From Clostridium sp. MD294 (lineage in GTDB: Bacteria; Bacillota; Clostridia; Lachnospirales; Anaerotignaceae): 64,000 bases of DNA. This document shows positions 38,388-47,788 of the stretch, one piece after another. Made by a program: the position numbers and the translations under genes. Below the pieces are notes generated by a model. It did no database searches. It was not told the origin of the DNA and saw only the letters and a program-made list of their open reading frames with translations. Within the stretch, counting starts at the first letter, position 1, and each line of letters starts with the position of its first letter. The stretch spans positions 1,178,001-1,242,000 of the forward strand of contig NZ_CP097810.1 in assembly GCF_000364165.2 (NCBI RefSeq), written 5' to 3'.

Positions 38388-38807
38388 ATGCCAACATTTA
38401 ATCAGTTAGTAAGAAAAGGAAGAAAGACAGTAGAAAAGAAATCTACTGCTCCAGCTTTGCAAAAAGGTTTGAACTCTTTAAAGAAGAAAACAACAGACAT
38501 TTCTTCTCCTCAAAGACGTGGCGTTTGTACAGCAGTAAAAACTTCTACACCAAAGAAACCTAACTCAGCACTTAGAAAAATTGCCAGAGTTCGTCTTTCT
38601 AATGGTATTGAAGTAACAGCTTACATTCCAGGTGAAGGTCATAATCTTCAGGAGCATAGCGTTGTTCTTATTAGAGGCGGAAGGGTAAAAGACTTACCTG
38701 GTGTGCGTTATCATATTGTTAGAGGAACATTGGATACAGCAGGCGTTGCAAATAGAATGCAGGCTCGTTCTAAATATGGTGCAAAACGTCCAAAAGCGAA
38801 AAAGTAA
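38388..38807 (+). CDS. rpsL: 30S ribosomal protein S12
   Basis: S12 acts in decoding accuracy. The 139-residue protein has [46 protein letters not shown] (the streptomycin-site lysine) and [24 protein letters not shown]. The start follows AAGGAGGTG. First gene of the str operon. Confidence 0.98.
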   Translation: MPTFNQLVRKGRKTVEKKSTAPALQKGLNSLKKKTTDISSPQRRGVCTAVKTSTPKKPNSALRKIARVRLSNGIEVTAYIPGEGHNLQEHSVVLIRGGRVKDLPGVRYHIVRGTLDTAGVANRMQARSKYGAKRPKAKK

Positions 38808-38966
38808 TCAAATTATAAATCGTATGAAAAGGAAATGCCTTATACAAAATCAATACCATCTGCAAATTGCTTAGAGATAAAAGATTTACGTATGAAGGCA
38901 TGACAACACGAGAAAAAAGCTCGTGAAGTACCGAGAATATCATTATTCATTAAGGAGGGAAGAATC

Positions 38967-39437
38967 GTGCCAAGAAAAGGACATGTTGCAAAGAGAGAAG
39001 TTTTAGCAGACCCTTTGTATAATAGTAAGCTGGTAACAAAATTAATAAATAGTGTTATGTTAGACGGCAAAAAAGGCGTTGCTGAAAAAATTGTTTATGG
39101 TGCATTCGAAAAAGTAGCAGAAAAAACAGGGAAAGAACCATTAGAAGCTTTTGAAGAAGCTCTCAACAATATTATGCCAGTATTAGAGGTAAAAGCACGT
39201 CGTGTAGGTGGTGCAACTTACCAAGTACCAATGGACATTAGACCAGAAAGAAGAAGAACATTGGGACTTCGTTGGTTAACACTTTACAGCAGAAAACGTG
39301 GAGAAAAAACAATGATTGACCGTTTAGCGGGAGAAATCATGGACGCATTAAATAATGCAGGCGGAGCTGTAAAGAAAAAAGACGAAACCCATAAAATGGC
39401 AGAAGCAAATAAAGCATTCTCCCATTACAAATGGTAA
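38967..39437 (+). CDS. rpsG: 30S ribosomal protein S7
   Basis: S7 nucleates assembly of the small-subunit head. It has 156 residues from a GTG start after [36 protein letters not shown], then [21 protein letters not shown]. Full length. The 160-base gap after rpsL has no gene. Confidence 0.98.
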   Translation: MPRKGHVAKREVLADPLYNSKLVTKLINSVMLDGKKGVAEKIVYGAFEKVAEKTGKEPLEAFEEALNNIMPVLEVKARRVGGATYQVPMDIRPERRRTLGLRWLTLYSRKRGEKTMIDRLAGEIMDALNNAGGAVKKKDETHKMAEANKAFSHYKW

Positions 39438-39505
39438 GTATGTAAAGTTGGCAAAAAAAATAATAAAAGAGTTTATTCGTATATACGATAAAGGAGGAGT
39501 TCAGC

Positions 39506-41596
39506 GTGGCAAACAGAGCGTTTCCACTTGCTAAGACTAGAAATATCGGTATCATGGCACATATTGATGCTGGTAAAACAACTCTTACAGAGCGTATTTT
39601 GTTTTATACAGGACGTAATTATAAAATTGGTGATACCCATGAAGGTACTGCTACTATGGACTGGATGGAACAAGAACAAGAAAGAGGTATTACAATCACA
39701 TCTGCTGCAACAACTTGTCAGTGGAATGAAAATAGAGTAAATATCATTGATACACCAGGACATGTTGACTTTACAGTAGAAGTTGAGCGTTCATTGCGTG
39801 TATTAGATGGTGCAGTGTGCGTATTCTGTGCAAAGGGTGGTGTAGAACCACAGTCTGAAACAGTATGGCGTCAAGCAGATAATTATAATGTACCAAGAAT
39901 GGCATTTGTCAATAAAATGGACATTATGGGAGCAGATTTTTATAATGTGCTTCAAATGATGAAAGATAGATTAGGCTGTAATCCCGTTGCAATGTTTTTA
40001 CCAATAGGAGCAGAAAGCGACTTTGTAGGAGTTATCGACTTAGTAAAAATGAAAGCATTTATTTATGAGGACGACTTAGGCAAAGAAGTAGATGAAGAAG
40101 AAATTCCTGATGATATGAAAGAAAAAGCAGAAGAATATCGTCAGCTTATGGTAGAAGCAATTGCAGAAACAGATGAAGATTTGATGGATAAATATCTTGC
40201 AGAGGAAGAAATTACAGAACAAGAATTAAAAACAGCTATGAGAAAAGCTTGTATTAACTGTGAATTAATTCCTGTATTCTGTGGTTCTGCATATAGAAAT
40301 AAAGGTGTTCAAAAATTATTAGATGGTGTTATTGAATATATGCCAGCACCTATTGATATTGCAGCTATTAAAGGTATTGACCCAGATACTGGAGAAGAAA
40401 TTGAAAGACACTCTTCTGATGAAGAACCATTTTCTGCATTGGCATTTAAAATTATGAATGACCCATTTGTAGGAAAATTAGCATTTTTCCGTGTGTACTC
40501 TGGTACATTAAATTCTGGCACATATGTTTATAATTCCACAAAAGGTAAAAAAGAACGTGTTGGACGTATATTACAGATGCACGCAAATCATAGAGAAGAA
40601 ATTGATAAAGTATACTCTGGAGATATTGCAGCAGCAGTAGGTTTTAAATTAACAACAACTGGAGATACTATTTGTGATGAAGACCATGAAGTAATATTAG
40701 AGTCTATGGTATTCCCAGAACCAGTTATTGAAGTTGCTATTGAACCAAAAACAAAAGCAGGTAGAGATAAAATGGGTATTGCTTTGGCAAAATTAGCAGA
40801 AGAAGACCCAACATTTAAAACATATACAAATCAAGATACAGGTGATACCATTATAGCAGGTATGGGTGAACTTCACTTAGAAATCATAGTTGACCGTCTG
40901 TTGAGAGAGTTTAAAGTAGAAGCAAATGTTGGAGCACCACAGGTTTCTTATAAAGAAACATTTAGAAAAGCTGTTGATGTAGAAGGAAAATTTGTTCGTC
41001 AGTCTGGTGGTAGAGGACAGTATGGACACTGTAAAGTAAAATTCTATCCTATTGGTACAGATGCAGAACACAATTATGAATTTGTCAATAGTACTGTTGG
41101 TGGTTCTATACCAAAAGAATATATACCAGCGATTGATAAAGGTATACAAGAGGCAATGCAGAGTGGTATATTGGGTGGATACCCAGTACTTGGCGTAAAA
41201 GCAGAAGTATATGATGGTTCTTACCACGATGTAGACTCCTCTGAAATGGCTTATCAGATAGCAGGTGCTATGGCTTTTAAAGAAGCTATGAGAAAAGGCG
41301 ATGCAGTATTGCTTGAGCCTATTATGAAAGTAACAGTATCCGTACCAGAGGACTATATGGGCGATGTTATAGGAGATATTAACTCTCGTCGTGGTAGAAT
41401 TGAAGGTATGGAAGCAAGAAGTGGTGTACAAGTAATTCATTCTTATGTACCATTGGCTGAAATGTTTGGATATTCCACAGACCTTCGTTCAAAATCACAG
41501 GGACGTGGAACTTATGTAATGGAAGTTGACCATTATGAACCATGTCCAAAATCAGTACAAGAAAAAGTTTTAGAAGGTAAAAAAGCTAACGCATAA
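39506..41596 (+). CDS. fusA: Elongation factor G
   Basis: EF-G drives translocation. The 696-residue protein begins at GTG after AAGGAGGAG. GTPase motifs are [14 protein letters not shown] (P-loop, about 17-30), DTPGHVDF and NKMD. Domains II-V are complete, ending ...[11 protein letters not shown]. tuf follows with its own promoter. Confidence 0.98.
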   Translation: MANRAFPLAKTRNIGIMAHIDAGKTTLTERILFYTGRNYKIGDTHEGTATMDWMEQEQERGITITSAATTCQWNENRVNIIDTPGHVDFTVEVERSLRVLDGAVCVFCAKGGVEPQSETVWRQADNYNVPRMAFVNKMDIMGADFYNVLQMMKDRLGCNPVAMFLPIGAESDFVGVIDLVKMKAFIYEDDLGKEVDEEEIPDDMKEKAEEYRQLMVEAIAETDEDLMDKYLAEEEITEQELKTAMRKACINCELIPVFCGSAYRNKGVQKLLDGVIEYMPAPIDIAAIKGIDPDTGEEIERHSSDEEPFSALAFKIMNDPFVGKLAFFRVYSGTLNSGTYVYNSTKGKKERVGRILQMHANHREEIDKVYSGDIAAAVGFKLTTTGDTICDEDHEVILESMVFPEPVIEVAIEPKTKAGRDKMGIALAKLAEEDPTFKTYTNQDTGDTIIAGMGELHLEIIVDRLLREFKVEANVGAPQVSYKETFRKAVDVEGKFVRQSGGRGQYGHCKVKFYPIGTDAEHNYEFVNSTVGGSIPKEYIPAIDKGIQEAMQSGILGGYPVLGVKAEVYDGSYHDVDSSEMAYQIAGAMAFKEAMRKGDAVLLEPIMKVTVSVPEDYMGDVIGDINSRRGRIEGMEARSGVQVIHSYVPLAEMFGYSTDLRSKSQGRGTYVMEVDHYEPCPKSVQEKVLEGKKANA

Positions 41597-41634
41597 GTTT
41601 TTTGTATAAAGTACTATAAAAATGGAATAATTGC

Positions 41635-41663
41635 TTGCAAATACTGGCAATATTCTATATAAT
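41635..41663 (+). promoter_or_regulatory. Promoter of tuf
   Basis: TTGCAA (41635-41640) and a perfect TATAAT (41658-41663), spacer 17, located between fusA and tuf. Confidence 0.75.
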
Positions 41664-41721
41664 GAAAACAATACAGTAAATGAATTGTACTCTTAAACAA
41701 TTTAAAGGAGGATATTTAAAA

Positions 41722-42915
41722 ATGGCTAAACAAAAATTTGAAAGAACCAAACCACATATGAATATTGGTACTATTGGTCACGTTGACCATGGTAAAACAA
41801 CTTTAACAGCTGCTATTACAAAAACACTTCATGAAAGATATCAAATCGGTGAAGCAGTTGCATTTGAAAACATTGATAAAGCTCCAGAAGAAAGAGAACG
41901 TGGTATCACAATTTCTACAGCACACGTTGAATATGAAACACCAACAAGACACTATGCACACGTTGACTGCCCAGGACATGCTGACTATGTTAAAAATATG
42001 ATTACAGGTGCTGCTCAAATGGACGGTGCTATACTTGTTGTTGCTGCAACAGATGGTCCTATGGCTCAAACAAGAGAGCACATTTTGCTTTCTCGTCAGG
42101 TAGGCGTTCCTTATATTGTTGTATTTATGAACAAATGTGATATGGTAGATGATGAAGAACTTCTTGATTTAGTTGAAATGGAAATTAGAGAACTTCTTTC
42201 CGAGTATGAATTCCCTGGTGATGATATTCCTATCATTAGAGGTTCTGCTTATCAAGCATTGCAAGATTCTACAGGTGAATGGGGCGACAAAATCGTTGAA
42301 TTAATGAACGAAATTGAAGGATATATTCCTGAACCAGAACGTGATACAGATAAACCTTTCTTGATGCCAGTAGAAGACGTATTCTCCATTACAGGACGTG
42401 GTACAGTTGCTACAGGTAGAGTTGAAAGTGGTGTTGTTAAAGTACAAGATGAAGTTGAAATCGTTGGTTTAACAGAAGAAATTAGAAAAGTTGTTGTAAC
42501 AGGCGTTGAAATGTTTAGAAAACTTCTTGACCAAGCAGAAGCTGGCGATAATATTGGTGTTCTTCTTCGTGGTGTGCAAAGAAATGAAATCGAAAGAGGA
42601 CAAGTTCTTGCAAAACCAGGTTCTATTACACCTCACCACAAATTTAAAGCACAGGTTTATGTATTAAGTAAAGAAGAAGGTGGACGTCATACTCCTTTCT
42701 TCAATAACTATAGACCACAGTTCTATTTTAGAACAACAGACGTTACAGGTATTATCTCTCTTCCAGATGGCACAGAAATGTGTATGCCTGGCGATAACGT
42801 TGAAATGACAATCGAATTGATTACAAAAGTAGCTATGGCTCCTGGTCTCCGTTTTGCTATCCGTGAAGGTGGTAGAACAGTAGGTGCTGGTTCTGTTACT
42901 GAAATCATTGAGTAA
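41722..42915 (+). CDS. tuf: Elongation factor Tu
   Basis: EF-Tu brings aminoacyl-tRNA to the ribosome. I chose ATG 41722 after AAAGGAGG, giving [28 protein letters not shown] and 397 residues; the longer frame is spurious. DCPGHADYV and NKCD are intact. The last about 18 codons double as the attachment site of an integrative element: a 38-base block (42862-42899) is repeated at 52248-52285. The final codons may therefore be element-derived, yet the protein sequence is normal. Confidence 0.98.
   Translation: MAKQKFERTKPHMNIGTIGHVDHGKTTLTAAITKTLHERYQIGEAVAFENIDKAPEERERGITISTAHVEYETPTRHYAHVDCPGHADYVKNMITGAAQMDGAILVVAATDGPMAQTREHILLSRQVGVPYIVVFMNKCDMVDDEELLDLVEMEIRELLSEYEFPGDDIPIIRGSAYQALQDSTGEWGDKIVELMNEIEGYIPEPERDTDKPFLMPVEDVFSITGRGTVATGRVESGVVKVQDEVEIVGLTEEIRKVVVTGVEMFRKLLDQAEAGDNIGVLLRGVQRNEIERGQVLAKPGSITPHHKFKAQVYVLSKEEGGRHTPFFNNYRPQFYFRTTDVTGIISLPDGTEMCMPGDNVEMTIELITKVAMAPGLRFAIREGGRTVGAGSVTEIIE
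42862..42899 (+). repeat. attL core of element 1 (38-bp direct repeat)
   Basis: Identical over 38 bases to 52248-52285, and part of the tuf coding sequence for the [13 protein letters not shown] region. After the core the two copies diverge but still encode T-E-I/V-I-E-stop. Confidence 0.9.
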
Positions 42916-42935
42916 TTTGTAAAAACGGTGATTTT

Positions 42936-42971
42936 AAGGGCTTTCCGAGTATTTCGGAAAGTCCTTTTTTA
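42936..42971 (+). terminator. Terminator after tuf (inside element 1)
   Basis: GGGCTTTCCGA (42938-42948)/TCGGAAAGTCC (42954-42964) with one G-U pair, then T6. It lies beyond the attachment core, so it is carried by the element. Confidence 0.88.
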
Positions 42972-42998
42972 ATGTATAATATAATATTTTTTTGAAAA

Positions 42999-43020
42999 TG
43001 GTGCCAAATCGGTGCCAAAA
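42999..43020 (+). promoter_or_regulatory. Left candidate integrase arm site
   Basis: GGTGCCAAA occurs twice with an 11-base period, 100 bases inside attL. A copy with one difference over 22 bases stands 100 bases inside attR. Confidence 0.6.
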
Positions 43021-43023
43021 TAC

Positions 43024-43506
43024 TTACCAGCCTTTTATTTGTTTTACTTGTTCTGCTCTTTGTGGGTCTTTGTGATATTGCAGTTTAAATTGTATTGTTT
43101 GTACGATTTCTTGCCTTGCTTCATCATCTAACTGATAAAATGAAGTCAAAAGATTATCTACGTCAGGCATACTATTTTTTCCAAATAGATACATAAGAGG
43201 ATACATAGAATTTTTTAAATAAGTTTTTACTCGACTTCCGTCTAAAGCACCATGTAAGCCATCTGGTAGTGTTGGATATATTTCTTCTTCTGTGATGGCA
43301 CCAGAAAATGGACTGGCAGAGCATATTTCATTTACATCAATTTCTAATTCATTTGCTAAACGCAATGCAAAATCAAAACGAATATTGGAATCTTTTTGAA
43401 TAATAGAATAAAGTGTCGTGGCACTGATTCCTGTGGCTTTTGCAATTTTGCGGACATTAGTACCTTTGCTATCAAGTATTGTTTTTAGTTTTTTTCCATC
43501 TCCCAT
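43024..43506 (-). CDS. XRE-family repressor of element 1
   Basis: This 160-residue protein has an N-terminal HTH (KLKTILDSKGTNVRKIAKATGISATTLYSIIQKDSNIRFDFALRLANELEIDVNEIC) and a C-terminal region with DSRVKTYLKNSMYPLMYLFG and DEARQEIVQTIQFKL. Position divergent from excisionase and integrase, with a palindromic operator over the integrase promoter, suggests it is the element's master repressor. No RecA-cleavage protease domain is visible. Confidence 0.87.
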   Translation of the reverse strand: MGDGKKLKTILDSKGTNVRKIAKATGISATTLYSIIQKDSNIRFDFALRLANELEIDVNEICSASPFSGAITEEEIYPTLPDGLHGALDGSRVKTYLKNSMYPLMYLFGKNSMPDVDNLLTSFYQLDDEARQEIVQTIQFKLQYHKDPQRAEQVKQIKGW

Positions 43507-43646
43507 AAAAATCTCCTACTTTCATATAAAAATTTATTACGAATTCCATAAATCTAATTTTTATCATATCATATATTATAGAAATAAAAAAGATAAACTT
43601 TTTATAAATAATATACGAAAAACATAAAAAATATTTTTATGAAATA

Positions 43647-43675
43647 TTGACACAATAAAAATAAAGTGCTACTAT
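43647..43675 (+). promoter_or_regulatory. Promoter for excisionase/integrase
   Basis: TTGACA (43647-43652) and TACTAT (43670-43675), spacer 17. Confidence 0.7.
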
Positions 43676-43680
43676 GGATA

Positions 43681-43693
43681 TACGAAATTCGTA
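43681..43693. promoter_or_regulatory. Candidate repressor operator
   Basis: TACGAAATTCGTA is a 13-base palindrome over the expected transcription start. A related TACGAATTC is at 43538-43546 next to the repressor start, consistent with autoregulation. Confidence 0.6.
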
Positions 43694-43750
43694 TAACAAA
43701 TAAATATAAATATTGTAATAAATTTTGATTGAAAAAAGGAGGTCGAATAT

Positions 43751-43945
43751 ATGGCAAATTATCAATATATGATGAGTGCTGATGATGTAGCACGAGAATT
43801 AAGTTGCTCCAAATCTTATGCCTACAAGCTGGTAAAAAAATTAAATCAAGAGCTTGCTACACAAGGGTATATCACAATAGCAGGTAAAATTCCAAAAACA
43901 TATTTGGCAAAAAAGATGTATGGATATGAGTTATTAAAAAGTTAA
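43751..43945 (+). CDS. Excisionase-like small HTH protein
   Basis: This 64-residue protein (MANYQYMMSADDVARELSCSKSYAYKLVKKLNQELATQGYITIAGKIPKTYLAKKMYG) has a winged-helix form typical of small excisionase/helix-turn-helix proteins placed before tyrosine integrases in Firmicute elements. Start follows GGAGG. The integrase starts 15 bases after it. Confidence 0.82.
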   Translation: MANYQYMMSADDVARELSCSKSYAYKLVKKLNQELATQGYITIAGKIPKTYLAKKMYGYELLKS

Positions 43946-43960
43946 ACAAAGGAGATTACT

Positions 43961-45019
43961 ATGGCTTACAAAGAAAAAGACACCAAAAAATGGACAGCTC
44001 AATGGTTTGAAACAAATGTAAAGGGGGAAAAGAAAAAAAGAAGAAAAAGGGGTTTTGAAACAAAACGAGAGGCTTTAGAATATGAGCGACAAAAGAAGTT
44101 AAACAACAACAGAAATATGAATATGAAATTGAGTGATTTTGTAGATATCTATTTTGATGACAAACAAAATGAATTAAAAGACCGCACCATAAAAAATAAA
44201 AGATATATGATGGAACAACATATTATTCCTTATTTTGGAAGTCAAAAAATAAATGAAATTACAGCTTCCCAAATTATACAATGGCAGAATGAAATGCAGA
44301 CAAAAGGATTTTCAGAGGCATATTTGAGAATGATTCAAAATCAATTAACTTGTTTGTTTTCTCATGCTTCTCGCATATATGATTTAACTACAAATCCATG
44401 TAAAAAAGTAAAACGCATGGGCAGCTTTGATGTTAGAAGTTTAAACTTTTGGACATTAGAAGAATATCAGAAATTTATTCAAACAATAGAGCAAGGAACA
44501 AAATATTATATTATTTTTGAAATTCTTTTTTGGACAGGTTGTAGAATAGGGGAGCTATTAGCACTAACAAAAAAAGACATTGATTTTGAAAAAAATCAAA
44601 TCAATATTAACAAAACATATTATCGAACAAATAGACAGGATATTATTACAGAACCAAAAACAAAACAATCCATCAGAATAGTGGAAATACCAGAATTTTT
44701 GAAACAGGAAATCAAATGCTTTATTGATAGACATTATGGTATGCCCGATAATGAAAGACTTTTTCCAATCGTGCAGGAAGCAGTACAACACAAAATGAAA
44801 CGTCATATTGAAAAGTCTGGTGTAAAGTATATACGTGTCCATGATACCCGTCATTCACACGTTGCGTACTTGATTAATAAAGGGGTTGACCCTATTTTGA
44901 TAAAAGAAAGAGTAGGACACAAAGATATACGAATTACATTAAATACTTATGGACATTTATATCCAAATCAACAAAGAAAGATAGCAGATTTAATTGACAG
45001 TGAAAAAAATAAGCCTTAA
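43961..45019 (+). CDS. int: Tyrosine site-specific integrase of element 1
   Basis: This 352-residue integrase has an N-terminal arm-binding domain (KKWTAQWFETN...KKRRKRGFETKREA), a SAM-like core-binding domain (about 55-155) and the catalytic domain. Active-site residues: Arg in TGCRIGELLAL, the H-x-x-R of HDTRHSH, His in GHKDI, and the C-terminal Tyr in NTYGHLYP. It should act on the tuf 3' end, which is inferred from the flanking repeats. A close homologue, broken, is at 53243. Confidence 0.95.
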   Translation: MAYKEKDTKKWTAQWFETNVKGEKKKRRKRGFETKREALEYERQKKLNNNRNMNMKLSDFVDIYFDDKQNELKDRTIKNKRYMMEQHIIPYFGSQKINEITASQIIQWQNEMQTKGFSEAYLRMIQNQLTCLFSHASRIYDLTTNPCKKVKRMGSFDVRSLNFWTLEEYQKFIQTIEQGTKYYIIFEILFWTGCRIGELLALTKKDIDFEKNQININKTYYRTNRQDIITEPKTKQSIRIVEIPEFLKQEIKCFIDRHYGMPDNERLFPIVQEAVQHKMKRHIEKSGVKYIRVHDTRHSHVAYLINKGVDPILIKERVGHKDIRITLNTYGHLYPNQQRKIADLIDSEKNKP

Positions 45020-45049
45020 CAGCACCACCTGCTAAGACTTGTGATAACT

Positions 45050-45100
45050 GAAGGACTTCTGTTATCTACCAATATAATATAAGTATAACAGAGGTTCTTC
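45050..45100 (+). terminator. Hairpin after integrase
   Basis: A 16-base stem (45050-45065 with 45085-45100) pairs with two G-U wobbles around a 19-base loop; there is little T-run. Confidence 0.45.
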
Positions 45101-45141
45101 ATTGTATCAATAGAATTTTATAAAAAAATGGAGGACTTTTT

Positions 45142-46104
45142 ATGAAAGAAGCAGATGTGAAAATGATTAAAATGTCAGATGTTCAAACACAGCCTATAGA
45201 ATGGCTTTGGTATCCTTTTATCCCTTATGGAAAATTGACTATTATTCAAGGTGACCCTGGTGATGGCAAAACGACGCTTGCGTTAAACATAGCAGCAAAG
45301 CTGTCAAAAGGGGAAGTATTAGAAAATGAAACAATGACACAAGAACCTATAACAATTATATATCAAACGGCAGAAGATGGTCTTGCAGATACAGTAAAAC
45401 CAAGACTAGAAAATGCAGAAGCAGATTGCAGTAAAATATTGGTGATTGATGAAAGCAGCAAATTGTTATCTATGACAGATGAAAGACTGGAAAAGGCTTT
45501 GATACAAACAAACGCAAAAGTGCTTATATTAGACCCAATACAAGCCTATTTAGGCGGTGGGATGGATATGAATAGAGCAAATGAGGCAAGAAATATAACA
45601 AAACAGTTGGGAATGTTAGCAGAAAAGTATCAATGTGCTATTCTTTTAATTGGGCATATGAATAAAGCAGCAGGAAATAAAGCGGTATATAGAGGCATGG
45701 GTTCTATTGACTTTTTTGCAGTAGCGAGAAGTGTGTTATTAGTTGGCAGGGTAAAAGGAGAACCTGATATTAGAGCTGTGGTTCAAATAAAAAATAATAT
45801 TGCAGCTTTTGGACATTCCAAAGCATTTCGATTATCTGAAAAAGGATTTGAATGGCTAGGGGATTATGAAATTACTGCTGATGAAGTATTAGGTGGCATT
45901 GTCCCTAAAATAAATAAGCTAGAACAGGCAAAACAAATGTTACGAAAACTTTCAGAAAGTTCAAACATGATACAAAGCAATGAAATTTTTAGTATGGCTG
46001 ATGAAAAAGGTATTTCTAAGAGGACATTGGAAACTGCAAAAAAAGAATTAAAAATAAAGGCAAAAAAAATTAATAATTTGTGGTATTGGGAATTTAGTAA
46101 ATGA
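45142..46104 (+). CDS. RepA-like AAA/RecA-fold ATPase
   Basis: This 320-residue protein has Walker A GDPGDGKTT (about 37-45), a Walker B region VLILDPIQAY, LIGHMNKAAGNKAVYRGMGSIDFFAVARSVL, and a C-terminal winged-helix-like part (MIQSNEIFSMADEKGISKRTLETAKKEL). This is the RepA/DnaB-like hexameric helicase type found in plasmids, ICEs and phage satellites. With the palindrome array directly downstream it probably drives element replication. No primase domain is visible. Confidence 0.87.
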   Translation: MKEADVKMIKMSDVQTQPIEWLWYPFIPYGKLTIIQGDPGDGKTTLALNIAAKLSKGEVLENETMTQEPITIIYQTAEDGLADTVKPRLENAEADCSKILVIDESSKLLSMTDERLEKALIQTNAKVLILDPIQAYLGGGMDMNRANEARNITKQLGMLAEKYQCAILLIGHMNKAAGNKAVYRGMGSIDFFAVARSVLLVGRVKGEPDIRAVVQIKNNIAAFGHSKAFRLSEKGFEWLGDYEITADEVLGGIVPKINKLEQAKQMLRKLSESSNMIQSNEIFSMADEKGISKRTLETAKKELKIKAKKINNLWYWEFSK

Positions 46105-46657
46105 AGACCATAGCATTGCAAAATATAAGATTTTGCGGTGTTGAATATTGCAAAATTGCAAAAAATATAAGAATTTTGCGGTCTTGCTATTTTAACAAGA
46201 AAATAGTAAATAGGTATAAAAATTGTATATTTTTAAAATATTTTTTATTGTTATTAACAAGAGTTTAGAATTGTTGATATAAAAAATATACAGATTATAT
46301 AAAATTTTTTTACTAATATTTATAAAGTATTATGTTCCAAAAAGGAAGACCGCAAAATTGCAAGATATAGGATTTTGCGGTCTTGAAATTGCAGAGATGA
46401 AAAATGTAAGATTGCAAATATAAAAATATTGCAGGCTTGCGGTCTTGATAAAAAGACGGATAAACAAATGTCAAGAATGTACATATTTTATAAGTGTTTT
46501 TAATTATTATTGATAATAAATTTGATAGATAGATGTCAAAAGTATATATATTTTACAAATATTTTTTATTAGTATTTCACAAATTATTAAAAAATTACTA
46601 TAAGGGGAAGACCGCAAAATTACTATAAAATTTTACAGTCTTGCATTGCGGACTTGA
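46103..46657. repeat. Array of TTGCGGTCTTG repeats and palindromes (candidate origin)
   Basis: TTGCGGTCTTG or one-base variants occurs at 46133, 46176, 46375, 46437 and 46646. GAAGACC starts at 46103, 46345 and 46607. At 46345-46385 they form a long perfect hairpin, GACCGCAAAAT against ATTTTGCGGTC. The 550 bases are otherwise AT-rich and non-coding. The place after a RepA-like ATPase gene suggests a replication origin. Confidence 0.65.
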
Positions 46658-46679
46658 TGAAAGAAAGGAATAAATTAAT

Positions 46680-46913
46680 ATGAAAAACGTACAGATTTCA
46701 CATGAACTTTTTATGACACTTATAAAATATTTCTTTTTTGAACGAGAAAATTTATTTTCGGAAATACAAAGAGAATTAGAACAAAAGTTGGATACTTTAG
46801 TAGCAAGAGAATTGTACACAAAATATAAAACAGCACCTACTGAAGAAGAAAAAGAAAAAGCAAGACAGGAATATTTGAATAAAAAGGGAATATACTCCAG
46901 TTTTCGCTGGTAA
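46680..46913 (+). CDS. Small conserved mobile-element protein
   Basis: This 77-residue helical protein (VQISHELFMTLIKYFFFERENLFSEIQRELEQKLDTLVARELYTKYKTAPTEEEKEKARQEYLNKKGI, ending SFRW) matches small proteins I recall from Firmicute integrative elements, sometimes labelled complexin-2. Function is unknown. An AAAGGAA site precedes it and a terminator follows. Confidence 0.78.
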   Translation: MKNVQISHELFMTLIKYFFFERENLFSEIQRELEQKLDTLVARELYTKYKTAPTEEEKEKARQEYLNKKGIYSSFRW

Positions 46914-46935
46914 TGCCTTTCCTTTGATAACCAAT

Positions 46936-46965
46936 GACAGAAACGTGACACGTTTCTGTTTTTTG
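46936..46965 (+). terminator. Terminator
   Basis: CAGAAACG (46938-46945)/CGTTTCTG (46951-46958) followed by T6. Confidence 0.88.
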
Positions 46966-46977
46966 GTTAACAAGGAG

Positions 46978-47476
46978 AAATTGCCTTTTTAAGTACAAAA
47001 AGCAGTCATTCTAAAGCTAGACCTAAAAAGAGGTATCAAATGTCAACAAAATAAAAATAGCTTTTAGAAATGTTGTATGTACAATGCTCTGAAAGCAAAT
47101 AAGGGTATTCAGATTATTTTATAAATTATAGGGGGATATAGTTGTATATATTATTAATATAGGGGATATATAGTATTTTTTATCAATAATTTTCTTTCTT
47201 GATGGCAAAAAAAGAAACAGAAGTTTTTTCTTTTCAGCTATTGAGAAAGAATTTTTTTACAAAATTTATACGAAAATAATTTTATTTTTTAATATCACTA
47301 TTATTTTATAGTACAAAAAAGATTTCAAAAAAATTTTCTATTTTAAGCTACTAATATAAGGAATTTTTTTTGTAGAATTTTAAGAATGTAAGAAATTTTT
47401 CAGTCAAAAATTTTATCAAAACTGGTTTTATTTTTGATAGTAAAAGTTATATGTAGTACAATAAAAGCAACATTCT
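46978..47476. other. AT-rich non-coding stretch of element 1
   Basis: About 500 bases of very AT-rich DNA with no credible gene or clear motif. Confidence 0.55.
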
Positions 47477-47612
47477 AAAAAAAGGAAAAGCCACACCGAA
47501 GGCGTTTTGTAAATTTCAAAAAAATTTACATTTGGGGTTTGGGGGAACACCAACAAGCGTGGAAAGGGATATCCCTTTCCCCTGCTTGCACTCGGTACAG
47601 TCTCCCTTTTTT
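47477..47612 (+). repeat. Nested multi-hairpin structured element
   Basis: An outer stem AAAAAAAGG (47477-47485)/CCCTTTTTT (47604-47612) and ACCGA (47495-47499)/TCGGT (47592-47596) enclose GTAAATTT/AAATTTAC (47509-47529), CAAGC/GCTTG (47554-47588) and the perfect palindrome GGAAAGGGATATCCCTTTCC (47561-47580). It is much more GC-rich than its surroundings. It is not coding and differs from repeat copies A-C. Confidence 0.7.
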
Positions 47613-47788
47613 GTACAGATTTTTGAGATTTACAATTATTTCTAATTTTGAAATTAACATTAAAAAAATTATTTTTATTTTTTGTTTTTAAAAGTATTTC
47701 AGTTAATAATTTTTGTATAAAAATATTCTGATTAATGACAAAATATGATATACTATTATTTAGTAATTTTTAATGGAGGGAATTGCAT

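Noticed and set aside
40877-41440. 187-codon ORF antisense to fusA
   Set aside because: Shadow of a highly conserved gene; Tyr/Phe/Cys-rich, no start signal.
42862-42915. Second tuf gene indicated by the copy at 52248
   Set aside because: Only the last about 55 bases are present; it is an attachment-site duplication, not a gene copy.
46103-46657. CRISPR array
   Set aside because: Repeats are short, irregularly spaced and palindromic, there are no uniform spacers, and no cas gene is near.
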